Part shown: piece by piece, positions 51,319-59,061 of the stretch
Position numbering within the stretch: the first letter of the stretch is position 1
How the letters are laid out: each line of letters begins with the position of its first letter
Assembly: GCA_028683385.1 (NCBI GenBank)
Contig: JAQUIJ010000012.1
Coordinates: 62,001 to 126,000 of the forward strand
Length of the DNA: 64,000 nt
Direction: 5' to 3'
Source of the DNA: Prolixibacteraceae bacterium
Lineage (GTDB): Bacteria; Bacteroidota; Bacteroidia; Bacteroidales; Prolixibacteraceae
The notes under the pieces: generated by a model
Told to the model about the DNA's origin: nothing
Databases searched by the model: none
What the model saw: the letters and a program-made list of their open reading frames with translations, nothing else
Program-made: the position numbers and the translations under genes

Positions 51319-51483
51319 TCAGGAACAGTTTTCCTGTTCGTAGATTTCCATGACGGTCATTAATTGTTCCAGTTCTTCGGCTTCGGCTGTATTATCTGGT
51401 GTGTCACATATCTCCAAGAACCTTTTTAGCGCTTCTCTGTATTCATCCTCTGTAAAAAGTGCTTCTATCATCCGTTTATCCAT
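51319..51483 (-). CDS. Small HigA-like antitoxin N-terminal domain protein
   Basis: The minus strand from the ATG at 51483 codes for 54 residues ending at a TGA. The sequence includes TEDEYREALKRFLEICDTPD, followed by AEAEELEQLMTVMEIYEQEN. This closely resembles the N-terminal helical part of HigA-type antitoxins (EDYxxALxxIExLxD...TPEgdELevLvtLIEaYE). The DNA-binding helix-turn-helix that should follow is absent, and no HigB toxin is adjacent. It is either the remnant of a lost toxin-antitoxin gene or a shortened protein. It lies just downstream of polA, which ends at 51517 on the... same strand side, so its start is 34 bases after the polA stop. Confidence 0.55.
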   Translation of the reverse strand: MDKRMIEALFTEDEYREALKRFLEICDTPDNTAEAEELEQLMTVMEIYEQENCS

Positions 51484-51516
51484 TTGTTGTTGAAGATTCT
51501 GGCGAGCTATCGAAAG

Positions 51517-54312
51517 TTAATGGGCATCGAGCCAGTTATCGCCTGCGTTCATTTCAACAGTCAGCGGCACGCCAATGTTTACAGCGTTTTCCATTTCATG
51601 TTTTACAATAGCTTTCATCTGCTCCAATTCGGGTTTCCATACATCAAAGTTCAACTCATCGTGTACCTGAAGGATCATTTTTGACTTTAGATTCTGTTCG
51701 TTCATCGCTTTCCAGATGTTGACCATCGCAATTTTAATCACATCGGCAGCCGATCCCTGAATGGGCGCATTGATTGCATTTCGTTCAGCAACTCCACGTA
51801 CAACCGCATTCGACGAGTTGATGTCGTTGAGGTAACGTTTCCTTCCCTTGATGGTTTCTACAAAGCCTTTATTCCTTGCATTTTCGATGCTCGAATCCAT
51901 GAATTTTTTAATATCCGGAAAATTCTCGAAATAGCCGTCGATCAACTGTTTTGCTTCAGTGCGTGGGATATTCAACCGAGCTGACAAGCCGAATGCCGAA
52001 ATGCCATAAATAATCCCAAAGTTGGCGGTTTTGGCTTTCCGGCGCATATCCGAAGTGACTTCTGAAAGCGGAATTTTGTAGATTTTTGAAGCAGTTATGG
52101 AGTGAATATCCTGATTATTCCTGAAAGCTTCGATCATTTGGCTATCCTGGCTTAAAGCTGCCATAATACGCAATTCAATTTGCGAGTAGTCAGCAGAAAG
52201 AAAAGTATGCTGATCGTCTGACGGAATAAATGCTTTGCGCAGTTCGCGGCCATTTTCGTCGCGAATTGGGATGTTCTGCAAATTCGGATTGGTCGAACTT
52301 AAACGTCCGGTGGCTGCGATGGCCTGATTGTAATTCGTATGCAGTTTTTTTGTTTTCGGATTGATCAGCAATGGCAAGGCCTCGACATACGTTGAAAGCA
52401 ATTTTTTCAGTCCACGGTAATCGAGAATTTTGGCAATAATCGGGTGTTTGTCTGCCAGTTTTTCGAGCGTTTCTTCGGCAGTCGAATATTGCTTGGTTTT
52501 GGTCATTTTGGCATTCGGATCAATTTTAAGCTTCTCGAACAGAATGACGCCAAGCTGTTTGGGTGAAGAAACATTAAAGTTCTCGCCAGCCATTTCAATG
52601 ATTTCCTTCTCAATATCTACAATCTGTTTACTTAAAACTCCTGCATAAATCTTTAATTCCGAAGTGTTTAAATTCACGCCGGCAATTTCCATATCGGCCA
52701 AAACATAAATCAGTGGCATTTCAACTTCGTCGAACAGTTGGCGGGTACCATTTTTGTCCAGATCTTTTTCGACTGCGTATTTCAACTGCAACGTCAGATC
52801 GGCGTCTTCGCACGAGTAGTCGCGCAATTGCTCCGGATTTGCGTCGCGCATGGTTTTCTGGAACAAACCCTTTCCGCCAATCAGCGTATCAGTGGTTATT
52901 TTCTGGAAATTGAGGTATTGCTCGCACAAATAATCCAAATTGTGCTTCATTTCTGGCTGAATCAGGTAATGCGCAATCATGGTATCGAACAGCGGACCTC
53001 GGATTTCGAGACCGTAATTTTTCAGGATCGAAAGATCATATTTGATGTTTTGACCAATTTTCACAATTTTTTCGTCACCAAAAATCAGCCGGAATTCATG
53101 CACAATTTCTGTTGCCTGTTGCCTGTCAGCGGGCAAAGTTACGCAGTAGGCTTCGTGGCTCCGGAATGCAAACGACATGCAAACCAGTTCGGCAGTCATG
53201 GTATCCAATCCTGTAGTTTCGGTATCGAAACAAAATTCTTTTTGTACCGAAAGTTCAGCGCGTAAACTGGCGCGTTGCTCGGCGGTTTCAATCAGGTAAT
53301 ACTGATGTGGAATGGTGTCAATCGAATCCAGATTTTTGACTTCAACCGGCTTTTCTTCTGGAGTCGCCATCGGAGAACCAAACAAAGTGCCCTGTTCAAA
53401 AAGGGTATCGGGTGGGGTTTGAGGTTTGGCCTCTTGTTTTTTAATGAGTTGGCGGAATTCCAGTTCAGTAAAAATCTCATTTAATTTCTGAATATTTGGC
53501 TCTTCCATCACAATTTTGTCCTCGTCAAACTCAACCGGAACATTCAGAATAATTTCGGCGAGCTGGCGCGACATGCGAACCTGCTTCTCAAATTCAACCA
53601 GGTTTTCCTTCAGTTTTCCTTTCTGCGAGTCAATGTTTTGGTAAAGTCCGTCAACCGATTTAAACTCCGAAATCAGCTTCATGGCAGTTTTGGGGCCAAC
53701 ACCCGGGCACCCGGGAATATTGTCAGCCGTATCGCCCATCAATCCGAGAACATCAATCACCTGCCAGGGCTCGTCAACCAGAAAGTTTTCCTGAATTTCA
53801 GGAATTCCCCAAATTTCAGGAGCTTCACCACCACGCGAAGGTTTATACATGAAAATATTTTCGGAAACCAGCTGTGCATAATCCTTGTCAGGCGTCATCA
53901 TGTAGGTGGTGTAGCCCATTGTTTCAGCCTTTTTGGCCAAAGTTCCAATTACGTCATCAGCTTCGAAACCAGCTTTTTCGAGCATTGGAATGTTATAAGC
54001 TTCAATAATTTTCCGGATGTATGGAATAGATTTTTGCAGATCTTCAGGCATCACTTCCCGATTGGCTTTATAAGCTTCGAACATTTCGTGACGGAACGTA
54101 GGAACATTCATGTCGAACACCACCGCAATGTGTGTGGGTTTTTGTTCGCGGAGCAATTGCTCCAGAATATTCACAAAACCCAGCATGGCCGAGGTATTCA
54201 ATCCTTTGGAATTAAACCGTGGATTTTTGATAAATGCGAAATACGAACGGTAAATCAACGCATAGGCATCGAGCAAAAAAAGTCGCTTATCGGTGTTATT
54301 GTGTGCTGTCAT
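51517..54312 (-). CDS. polA: DNA polymerase I
   Basis: The 931-residue protein has all three domains. The 5' nuclease (about 1-290) shows LFLLDAYALIYRSYFAF and GLMGDTADNIPGCPGVGPKT. The 3'-5' proofreading domain (about 335-520) is intact, with FCFDTETTGLDTM carrying the catalytic Asp-Glu and YSCEDADLTLQL. The polymerase domain (about 560-931) shows TGRLSSTNPNLQNIPIR, FLSADYSQIELRIMAALS, RRKAKTANFGIIYGISAFGL (finger helix) and LQVHDELNFDVW. It fills gaps in repair and removes Okazaki primers. Length is normal for the family. Confidence 0.97.
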   Translation of the reverse strand: MTAHNNTDKRLFLLDAYALIYRSYFAFIKNPRFNSKGLNTSAMLGFVNILEQLLREQKPTHIAVVFDMNVPTFRHEMFEAYKANREVMPEDLQKSIPYIRKIIEAYNIPMLEKAGFEADDVIGTLAKKAETMGYTTYMMTPDKDYAQLVSENIFMYKPSRGGEAPEIWGIPEIQENFLVDEPWQVIDVLGLMGDTADNIPGCPGVGPKTAMKLISEFKSVDGLYQNIDSQKGKLKENLVEFEKQVRMSRQLAEIILNVPVEFDEDKIVMEEPNIQKLNEIFTELEFRQLIKKQEAKPQTPPDTLFEQGTLFGSPMATPEEKPVEVKNLDSIDTIPHQYYLIETAEQRASLRAELSVQKEFCFDTETTGLDTMTAELVCMSFAFRSHEAYCVTLPADRQQATEIVHEFRLIFGDEKIVKIGQNIKYDLSILKNYGLEIRGPLFDTMIAHYLIQPEMKHNLDYLCEQYLNFQKITTDTLIGGKGLFQKTMRDANPEQLRDYSCEDADLTLQLKYAVEKDLDKNGTRQLFDEVEMPLIYVLADMEIAGVNLNTSELKIYAGVLSKQIVDIEKEIIEMAGENFNVSSPKQLGVILFEKLKIDPNAKMTKTKQYSTAEETLEKLADKHPIIAKILDYRGLKKLLSTYVEALPLLINPKTKKLHTNYNQAIAATGRLSSTNPNLQNIPIRDENGRELRKAFIPSDDQHTFLSADYSQIELRIMAALSQDSQMIEAFRNNQDIHSITASKIYKIPLSEVTSDMRRKAKTANFGIIYGISAFGLSARLNIPRTEAKQLIDGYFENFPDIKKFMDSSIENARNKGFVETIKGRKRYLNDINSSNAVVRGVAERNAINAPIQGSAADVIKIAMVNIWKAMNEQNLKSKMILQVHDELNFDVWKPELEQMKAIVKHEMENAVNIGVPLTVEMNAGDNWLDAH

Positions 54313-54414
54313 TTCGGTTTGAATTTTCTATAAAATTAACGATTAACGAACAACAATTTGAGTTTAACGATTTTTTCCTTCTGCAATCGTCGATCTTTAA
54401 TCGTTAATCTGCAA

Positions 54415-54861
54415 TCAATTGTCTTCGGCATACCACTCTGCAAACGAACTGCTTGTTTCGTATAACCGAACACAGAATAGCTCCAGATGTTCAGGTAAAA
54501 GCGGTTTCACTTTCTCAGCAATGTAAACAACCATGTTTTCAGAAGTTGGCTGAAACGGCACCACGTGATGGCGTTCGTACATCTGTCCCAAAGCATCTAG
54601 TTTATCGGTTGGAGCATCTTCGTTGATCATCAGCGAATGGTCGAGCGGGCTGACAATGTGTTGCTGAATGAGTTTTTTCAGGATACTGAAATCGATCACC
54701 ATGCCATCTTTTGGGCTTCCGGAGACCTGCATCGGCTCGCCGGCAACAGTGATCTGTAATTTGTATGAATGGCCGTGAATGTTGCGGCAAAGTCCGTCGT
54801 AGTTGAGGAGTGCGTGCGACATTTCGAAGCCAAATTGCTTGGTAACTCTAATTTTTGCCAT
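54415..54861 (-). CDS. queD: 6-carboxytetrahydropterin synthase
   Basis: The 148-residue protein has the PTPS/QueD pattern. Zinc His are in FEMSHALLNYDGLCRNIHGHSYKL (in part; His near 16, 29 and 31), and the catalytic Cys is in GLCRN. DFSILKKLIQQHIVSPLDHS follows, then SENMVVYIAEKV and the terminal RLYETSSSFAEWY with the conserved Glu. It converts dihydroneopterin triphosphate to carboxytetrahydropterin in queuosine synthesis. Other que genes are not in the window. It is next upstream of polA, 102 bases away. Confidence 0.93.
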   Translation of the reverse strand: MAKIRVTKQFGFEMSHALLNYDGLCRNIHGHSYKLQITVAGEPMQVSGSPKDGMVIDFSILKKLIQQHIVSPLDHSLMINEDAPTDKLDALGQMYERHHVVPFQPTSENMVVYIAEKVKPLLPEHLELFCVRLYETSSSFAEWYAEDN

Positions 54862-54949
54862 TTTGTAAATTTCTGGAGGTCGAAATTAGGAAAGAAGTTT
54901 TAATATTGGACTAAACTGTTTGTTGGAATCTGCATACAGGCATTAAAAA

Positions 54950-54988
54950 ATAAAGATCCGACCTTTGTGAAGAGATCGGATCTTTAAA
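54950..54988 (-). terminator. Terminator after the ArsR gene
   Basis: AAAGATCCGA (54952-54961) pairs with TCGGATCTTT (54976-54985) over a 14-base loop. On the minus strand a T-rich tract (from TTAAAAAATA) follows, so it ends the ArsR transcript before queD. Confidence 0.8.
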
Positions 54989-55007
54989 AGTAAGATGAAC
55001 GATTAAC

Positions 55008-55313
55008 CTATTCTTCGCAGGTACATCGTTGTAAGCAGTCGACAATCTGACTCAGAATGTCGTGTTTTAGGTAATAATAAGTGTTTTTCCCTTCACGGCG
55101 CGAACAAAGAACGCCTTTGTCTTTCAGTATTCCTAAATGATGGGATGTTGTTGATTGTTCAATTCCAAGCAGTTCGTGGATTTCAGTAACAGTGAGCTTT
55201 TTACCACCTTCCAAATGCTTTAAAATTGCGATTCGTACGGGATGGGCAATGGCTTTAAGCATGCTTGCTGCCATCTCCAACTTGTCAGAATCTATTTCCT
55301 GAATGTTCATCAT
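55008..55313 (-). CDS. ArsR family winged-helix regulator
   Basis: The 101-residue protein is a bare ArsR winged helix: MLKAIAHPVRIAILKHLEGG near residue 17, the recognition helix IHELLGIEQSTTSHHLGIL and the wing GVLCSRREGKNTYYYL. The C-terminal tail has CLQRCTCEE, and another Cys sits in VLCSRR, which could sense metals or thiols, although the classic ELCVCDL metal site is missing. It is monocistronic, with its own terminator, and divergent from the polyprenyl synthase gene across 201 bases. It probably represses itself and a remote target. Confidence 0.88.
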   Translation of the reverse strand: MMNIQEIDSDKLEMAASMLKAIAHPVRIAILKHLEGGKKLTVTEIHELLGIEQSTTSHHLGILKDKGVLCSRREGKNTYYYLKHDILSQIVDCLQRCTCEE

Positions 55314-55485
55314 GATAATAATTTTAACAGATGCAAATATATGAATATTTAAGTTTTAAATAAACCTTCTTTCAACTTAGTATAGTTTAGAACGTTTTCA
55401 AATAAGTGAAGCTTAGGTTATTCCGAATGTAAATTTGAAAGTTGATCAAACGAATAGATTTTCAGGATAAAGTCAATATATTTTT

Positions 55486-55493
55486 TAATTTTG
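55486..55493 (+). promoter_or_regulatory. Candidate -7 element for polyprenyl synthase gene
   Basis: TAATTTTG fits TAnnTTTG and lies 22 bases before the ATG at 55515. A matching -33 TTG is not obvious. Confidence 0.4.
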
Positions 55494-55514
55494 AACCATT
55501 CAAAAAAAGCCTGA

Positions 55515-56489
55515 ATGACCTCTTTGGACATTATACAATCGCCGATAAAGGAAGAACTAAAAAGTTTCGAAAGCTACTTCAAAGAAGCCATTAAAAGTGA
55601 CATTCCATTTTTACAAGTCATCATCAAATATATTCTCCGGAAAAAGGGGAAGCAGATGCGTCCGATGTTTGTTTTTTTGTCGGCAAAAATGTGCGGCGAA
55701 TTCAATGAATCGACCCATCTGGCAGCCTCTTCCATCGAGCTGTTGCACACAGCAACCTTGCTTCACGATGATGTGGTTGACGAATCGTACGAACGTCGCG
55801 GAAGCTTCTCAATCAATGCTTTATGGAAAAACAAAATTGCCGTTTTGGTCGGTGATTTTATTCTGGCACGGGGTTTTTTGAATACGCTCGATAAAAAGGA
55901 ATATCGTTTCTTACACTTGATTTCGCGTGCCGTGAAAGACATGAGCGAAGGAGAAATTCTTCAGATGCGAAAGAGCCGGAAACTGGACATCGACAATGAA
56001 ACTTACTACGAAATCATCCGGAAAAAGACAGCTTCATTGATTGCAACCAGTATGGCCATTGGAACGGCCTCGGTTACCAAGGATGATGAAATTGTTGAGA
56101 AAATGTTCAGCATTGGGCTTGATGTCGGAATTGCTTTCCAGATTAAAGACGATATTTTTGATTACCAAAGCAAGGGAATTTTGGGCAAACCTACCGGAAA
56201 CGACATCAAAGAAAAGAAGATCACTTTGCCTCTGCTTTATGTGTTAAATAATTGCGAATCGGGCGAACGCAGCCGGATTTTGAGGCTGATCAAGCGCAAA
56301 AATAAGAATCAGGCCAAGGTAAAAGAGCTGGTCGACTTGGTTGTGAGCCGCGGAGGATTGGAATATGCTGCGCAAATGATGAACGAATTCCGCGAAAAAG
56401 CAATCTCTGGAATCATGGAATTTCCTGAAAGTGAATCAAGAACCGCGCTGATTGAATTAGTAAATTACACCACTACCCGACAGAAATAA
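55515..56489 (+). CDS. Trans-polyprenyl diphosphate synthase
   Basis: The 324-residue all-alpha protein has both Asp-rich motifs of the family: LLHDDVVDESYERRG (first motif, about residues 90-104) and QIKDDIFDYQSKG (second motif, about 212-224). LRKKGKQMRPMFVFL precedes them, with the Lys/Arg that bind isopentenyl diphosphate. It builds a linear prenyl diphosphate, in this phylum usually the menaquinone side chain. Residues just upstream of the first motif (SIELLHTATL) suggest a long product, but chain length cannot be fixed by eye. Confidence 0.93.
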   Translation: MTSLDIIQSPIKEELKSFESYFKEAIKSDIPFLQVIIKYILRKKGKQMRPMFVFLSAKMCGEFNESTHLAASSIELLHTATLLHDDVVDESYERRGSFSINALWKNKIAVLVGDFILARGFLNTLDKKEYRFLHLISRAVKDMSEGEILQMRKSRKLDIDNETYYEIIRKKTASLIATSMAIGTASVTKDDEIVEKMFSIGLDVGIAFQIKDDIFDYQSKGILGKPTGNDIKEKKITLPLLYVLNNCESGERSRILRLIKRKNKNQAKVKELVDLVVSRGGLEYAAQMMNEFREKAISGIMEFPESESRTALIELVNYTTTRQK

Positions 56490-56513
56490 GATTGATTGAA
56501 TTTTCGTTTGGAT

Positions 56514-58214
56514 CTATTTGCCGTATTTTCTGAAGGCAACAATTGTTTGATATATTCCATATGCAATGGCTATTTTTCCCAAACAATATACGATAGTTCC
56601 CAAAGCTAATTGTATTATTTTCAGAATAATCATCCACCATACTCCGGAAAAGACAAATTTGTTAATCCATATAGATAATGTTCCTAAAAAATCTAATGAC
56701 CATAAATAACCAACTCCGTTAGAGACATCTTTTAAAAATGTCCATGCAATGTCGCGATGAGTTTGAAATGCAATGATATCATCAATTCTTGAGATTATTA
56801 GAAATAACAAGTAAAATCCAATCCAGCAAATAAACGTAAATTTTACTCCCCGAATCCAATTTGTTCCATGCTCATTTGATTTTTCATTAAGCCAAAGAAG
56901 AAACGTTGAACCTCTTTTTTCTTGTAAATTCTCATCATTCTTGTATAACTTCATTTCTGCTTTTCGATACTCAAGAGCATCAATTGTATTTCCATTTTTC
57001 AATGCTGAATCCTTTAGAAGTCGCGCAGAGATTCGATCATTAATCTTTTGAATAACAGTTCTTTCTATCTCAATCACTCCAGTATTGATTGCACTTTTCA
57101 GAGTTATCTCTTCAAGATTATTTTGGTTATCCTCAAGCATTAATACTCCATTATTGTTTAGAGAGGTAAAATCCAAATATGTTACATGTGATTCATAAAT
57201 TCTAAATATTCCTCCAGCTTTTATGACAGTAAAATTCATATTCAGTTTAGCAATTCGACAATTCTCAAAATCAATTCTTCCGAATATACTGGCTCTATTA
57301 AATGAAATATTGTTTATCGTATTCCAGTTAATTTCTTTGCGTTCATTATCATCTAGAATTAAGGTAAATAGAAGATTTCCATTTATTTCGGTTTCATCAA
57401 AAATTGCATTATTCCTGAAATTACATTTCTCAAAACTGCATTTCTCATAAAACTTTGTACCTCCGAAACTAATATCCCGAGCAATGTTATTATTTGAGAA
57501 GTCAAATTCTTTATGAAACTCTGCTCCAGCAAAGGTTATATATGATTTGAACGCATGATTGTCATTTGTTTGGTCGTCAATAATTGTAAGATTTCTTGCA
57601 ATAAAGACGCCTCTAAATATGGAATCAGTAAAATTTATTTGGCGGACATCGAACTCTGCATTGGGAAAATAGGTGCTGCCCTCAAAAGTACACCCATCAA
57701 AAGCAAAATTTCCAGAAAACTTTGCTTTTTGAAACCATGCACCATTTTGGAACAAGCATCTTCCAAATGAAGCATGTCCTTTGAATTTTGTTCCTTCAAA
57801 ATCAACATCTTTATGAAATTTAGTCATATGAAAAAATGCAGCATATATGAGGCTGTTTTTGCATACAAACTTTTCCAAAACTTCATGATAATACTTGTTA
57901 CCGTAGCCATTGTTTATAAAGCAGTCAAGTAACTTAACGTTTTCATTCTCATAAATTATATCACATAGATTTGTTAATGATGGTTCACCATTATTGTATG
58001 ATGTGCTAATTATACAATTTGATAAATCAATGCATCGATAAAGAGGTAACCCATTTTCTCTTTGCTTTTTGTGTTTTTTTATTTGCTCTTGGAATTTGTA
58101 ATTAATCCAACGGATTATTTTATTAGGTGAGTCTAAATTGTGCCTTTCTTGGTTGTCGTCACACATTTGCATCTTAATATCAGAGATATTAAGATTATTT
58201 GACAATTCTTTCAT
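56514..58214 (-). CDS. Pentapeptide-repeat membrane protein
   Basis: From the ATG at 58214 the product has 566 residues. The middle (about 90-290) is a pentapeptide-like ladder with a Phe every five residues (DVDFEGTKFKGHASFGRCLF; FDGCTFEGSTYFPNAEF; FSNNNIARDISFGGTKFYEK), expected to form a square beta helix. A charged linker follows. The C-terminus has three or four membrane spans (FTFICWIGFYLLFLIISRI; WWMIILKIIQLALGTIVYCL). The topology resembles ion-channel-linked pentapeptide proteins, but function is unknown. The gene is clearly richer in A/T than its neighbours, suggesting separate ancestry. A TTG start 18 bases upstream is possible. Confidence 0.78.
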   Translation of the reverse strand: MKELSNNLNISDIKMQMCDDNQERHNLDSPNKIIRWINYKFQEQIKKHKKQRENGLPLYRCIDLSNCIISTSYNNGEPSLTNLCDIIYENENVKLLDCFINNGYGNKYYHEVLEKFVCKNSLIYAAFFHMTKFHKDVDFEGTKFKGHASFGRCLFQNGAWFQKAKFSGNFAFDGCTFEGSTYFPNAEFDVRQINFTDSIFRGVFIARNLTIIDDQTNDNHAFKSYITFAGAEFHKEFDFSNNNIARDISFGGTKFYEKCSFEKCNFRNNAIFDETEINGNLLFTLILDDNERKEINWNTINNISFNRASIFGRIDFENCRIAKLNMNFTVIKAGGIFRIYESHVTYLDFTSLNNNGVLMLEDNQNNLEEITLKSAINTGVIEIERTVIQKINDRISARLLKDSALKNGNTIDALEYRKAEMKLYKNDENLQEKRGSTFLLWLNEKSNEHGTNWIRGVKFTFICWIGFYLLFLIISRIDDIIAFQTHRDIAWTFLKDVSNGVGYLWSLDFLGTLSIWINKFVFSGVWWMIILKIIQLALGTIVYCLGKIAIAYGIYQTIVAFRKYGK

Positions 58215-58312
58215 CTTATGATTTTTAATCAAAGATAGTAAATTGAAATTCAGGAATAAAGTTGGATTTAGTCGCTTTTTGAAGTTTCACAATCATCAAA
58301 ATATCGAAGTAT

Positions 58313-59008
58313 TTATCTTACCTTCCGAAATACCTTTTGTGAAAAATAATTGGGCAAACTTTCATCCGTATTGATTACAATTCCACCCAAAATATACACC
58401 GGAAAATTAGCCTGAAGTTTTTTGTTGTTTATAATCAGTTTGAGTATTTCGTTTTCAATCTGGTCGTAAACCAAATGTGTGGTTTTCAGGATCGGAACCT
58501 CCGCTTTCCTTATTTCGTTAGCCATAGGTAATAGTCTGAGCGCCAGAAATTCAGGTTGAAACTCGGAATAATCTGCAGGATCAATTTCGTGAATTTCTGA
58601 TGACAGAATATGTTCCTGAACCATCATCAATGCGCCGCAAGTATTGGTATGTCGGTGCTGTCCAACACGTTTGATTTTGCCGACTTCGCCCGAACGTGAA
58701 ATTCCAATGTGTGATCCGAAGATAAACAAGGCTGCACCTTCGTCTGGAATGTGGTCAACAAAGGCCGTCAGACCAATATCGCCCACAAATGGGTACCCGG
58801 CCAGACCGCCCATAATAAATGTTCCCTGCGGCGATGGAAGGTTCATTTTTGCAGGCTGATGGTTCAGTTCGTCGAAACAAAACGAGGTGGCTACGATAAT
58901 TTTATTCATCTCAATGCCTTCGCGATTGGCAATTTCGAGTACTGCATTGTGCGAGGCTTCCGACATGGTTGAGAATTCGTCGAAATATTTACTAATTATT
59001 TTTTGCAT
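58313..59008 (-). CDS. LCIB-type carbonic-anhydrase-like protein
   Basis: From the ATG at 59008 the product has 231 residues. It matches the LCIB/LCIC-type beta-carbonic-anhydrase-like family: IVATSFCFDELNHQ (Cys44, Asp46), FIFGSHIGISRSGEVGKIKR (His100) and HTNTCGALMMVQEH (Cys124). The expected zinc ligands Cys, His and Cys are all present. GTFIMGGLAGYPFVGDIGLT precedes the His motif. Some members interconvert CO2 and bicarbonate; others appear inactive. It lies 53 bases downstream of PEP carboxylase, which consumes bicarbonate, on the same strand, so a supply role is plausible. The family call is from memory of the motifs. Confidence 0.7.
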   Translation of the reverse strand: MQKIISKYFDEFSTMSEASHNAVLEIANREGIEMNKIIVATSFCFDELNHQPAKMNLPSPQGTFIMGGLAGYPFVGDIGLTAFVDHIPDEGAALFIFGSHIGISRSGEVGKIKRVGQHRHTNTCGALMMVQEHILSSEIHEIDPADYSEFQPEFLALRLLPMANEIRKAEVPILKTTHLVYDQIENEILKLIINNKKLQANFPVYILGGIVINTDESLPNYFSQKVFRKVR

Positions 59009-59061
59009 GTTCAATTTATAATTGCTGAATCAAATATCGGTTTTTAAGTTGGTTTAAATGA

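Noticed and set aside
54555-54562. CACGTG inside queD (and others near 2311 and 3247) as further parS sites
   Set aside because: Only the six-base core is present; the flanking half-sites do not match the parS consensus.
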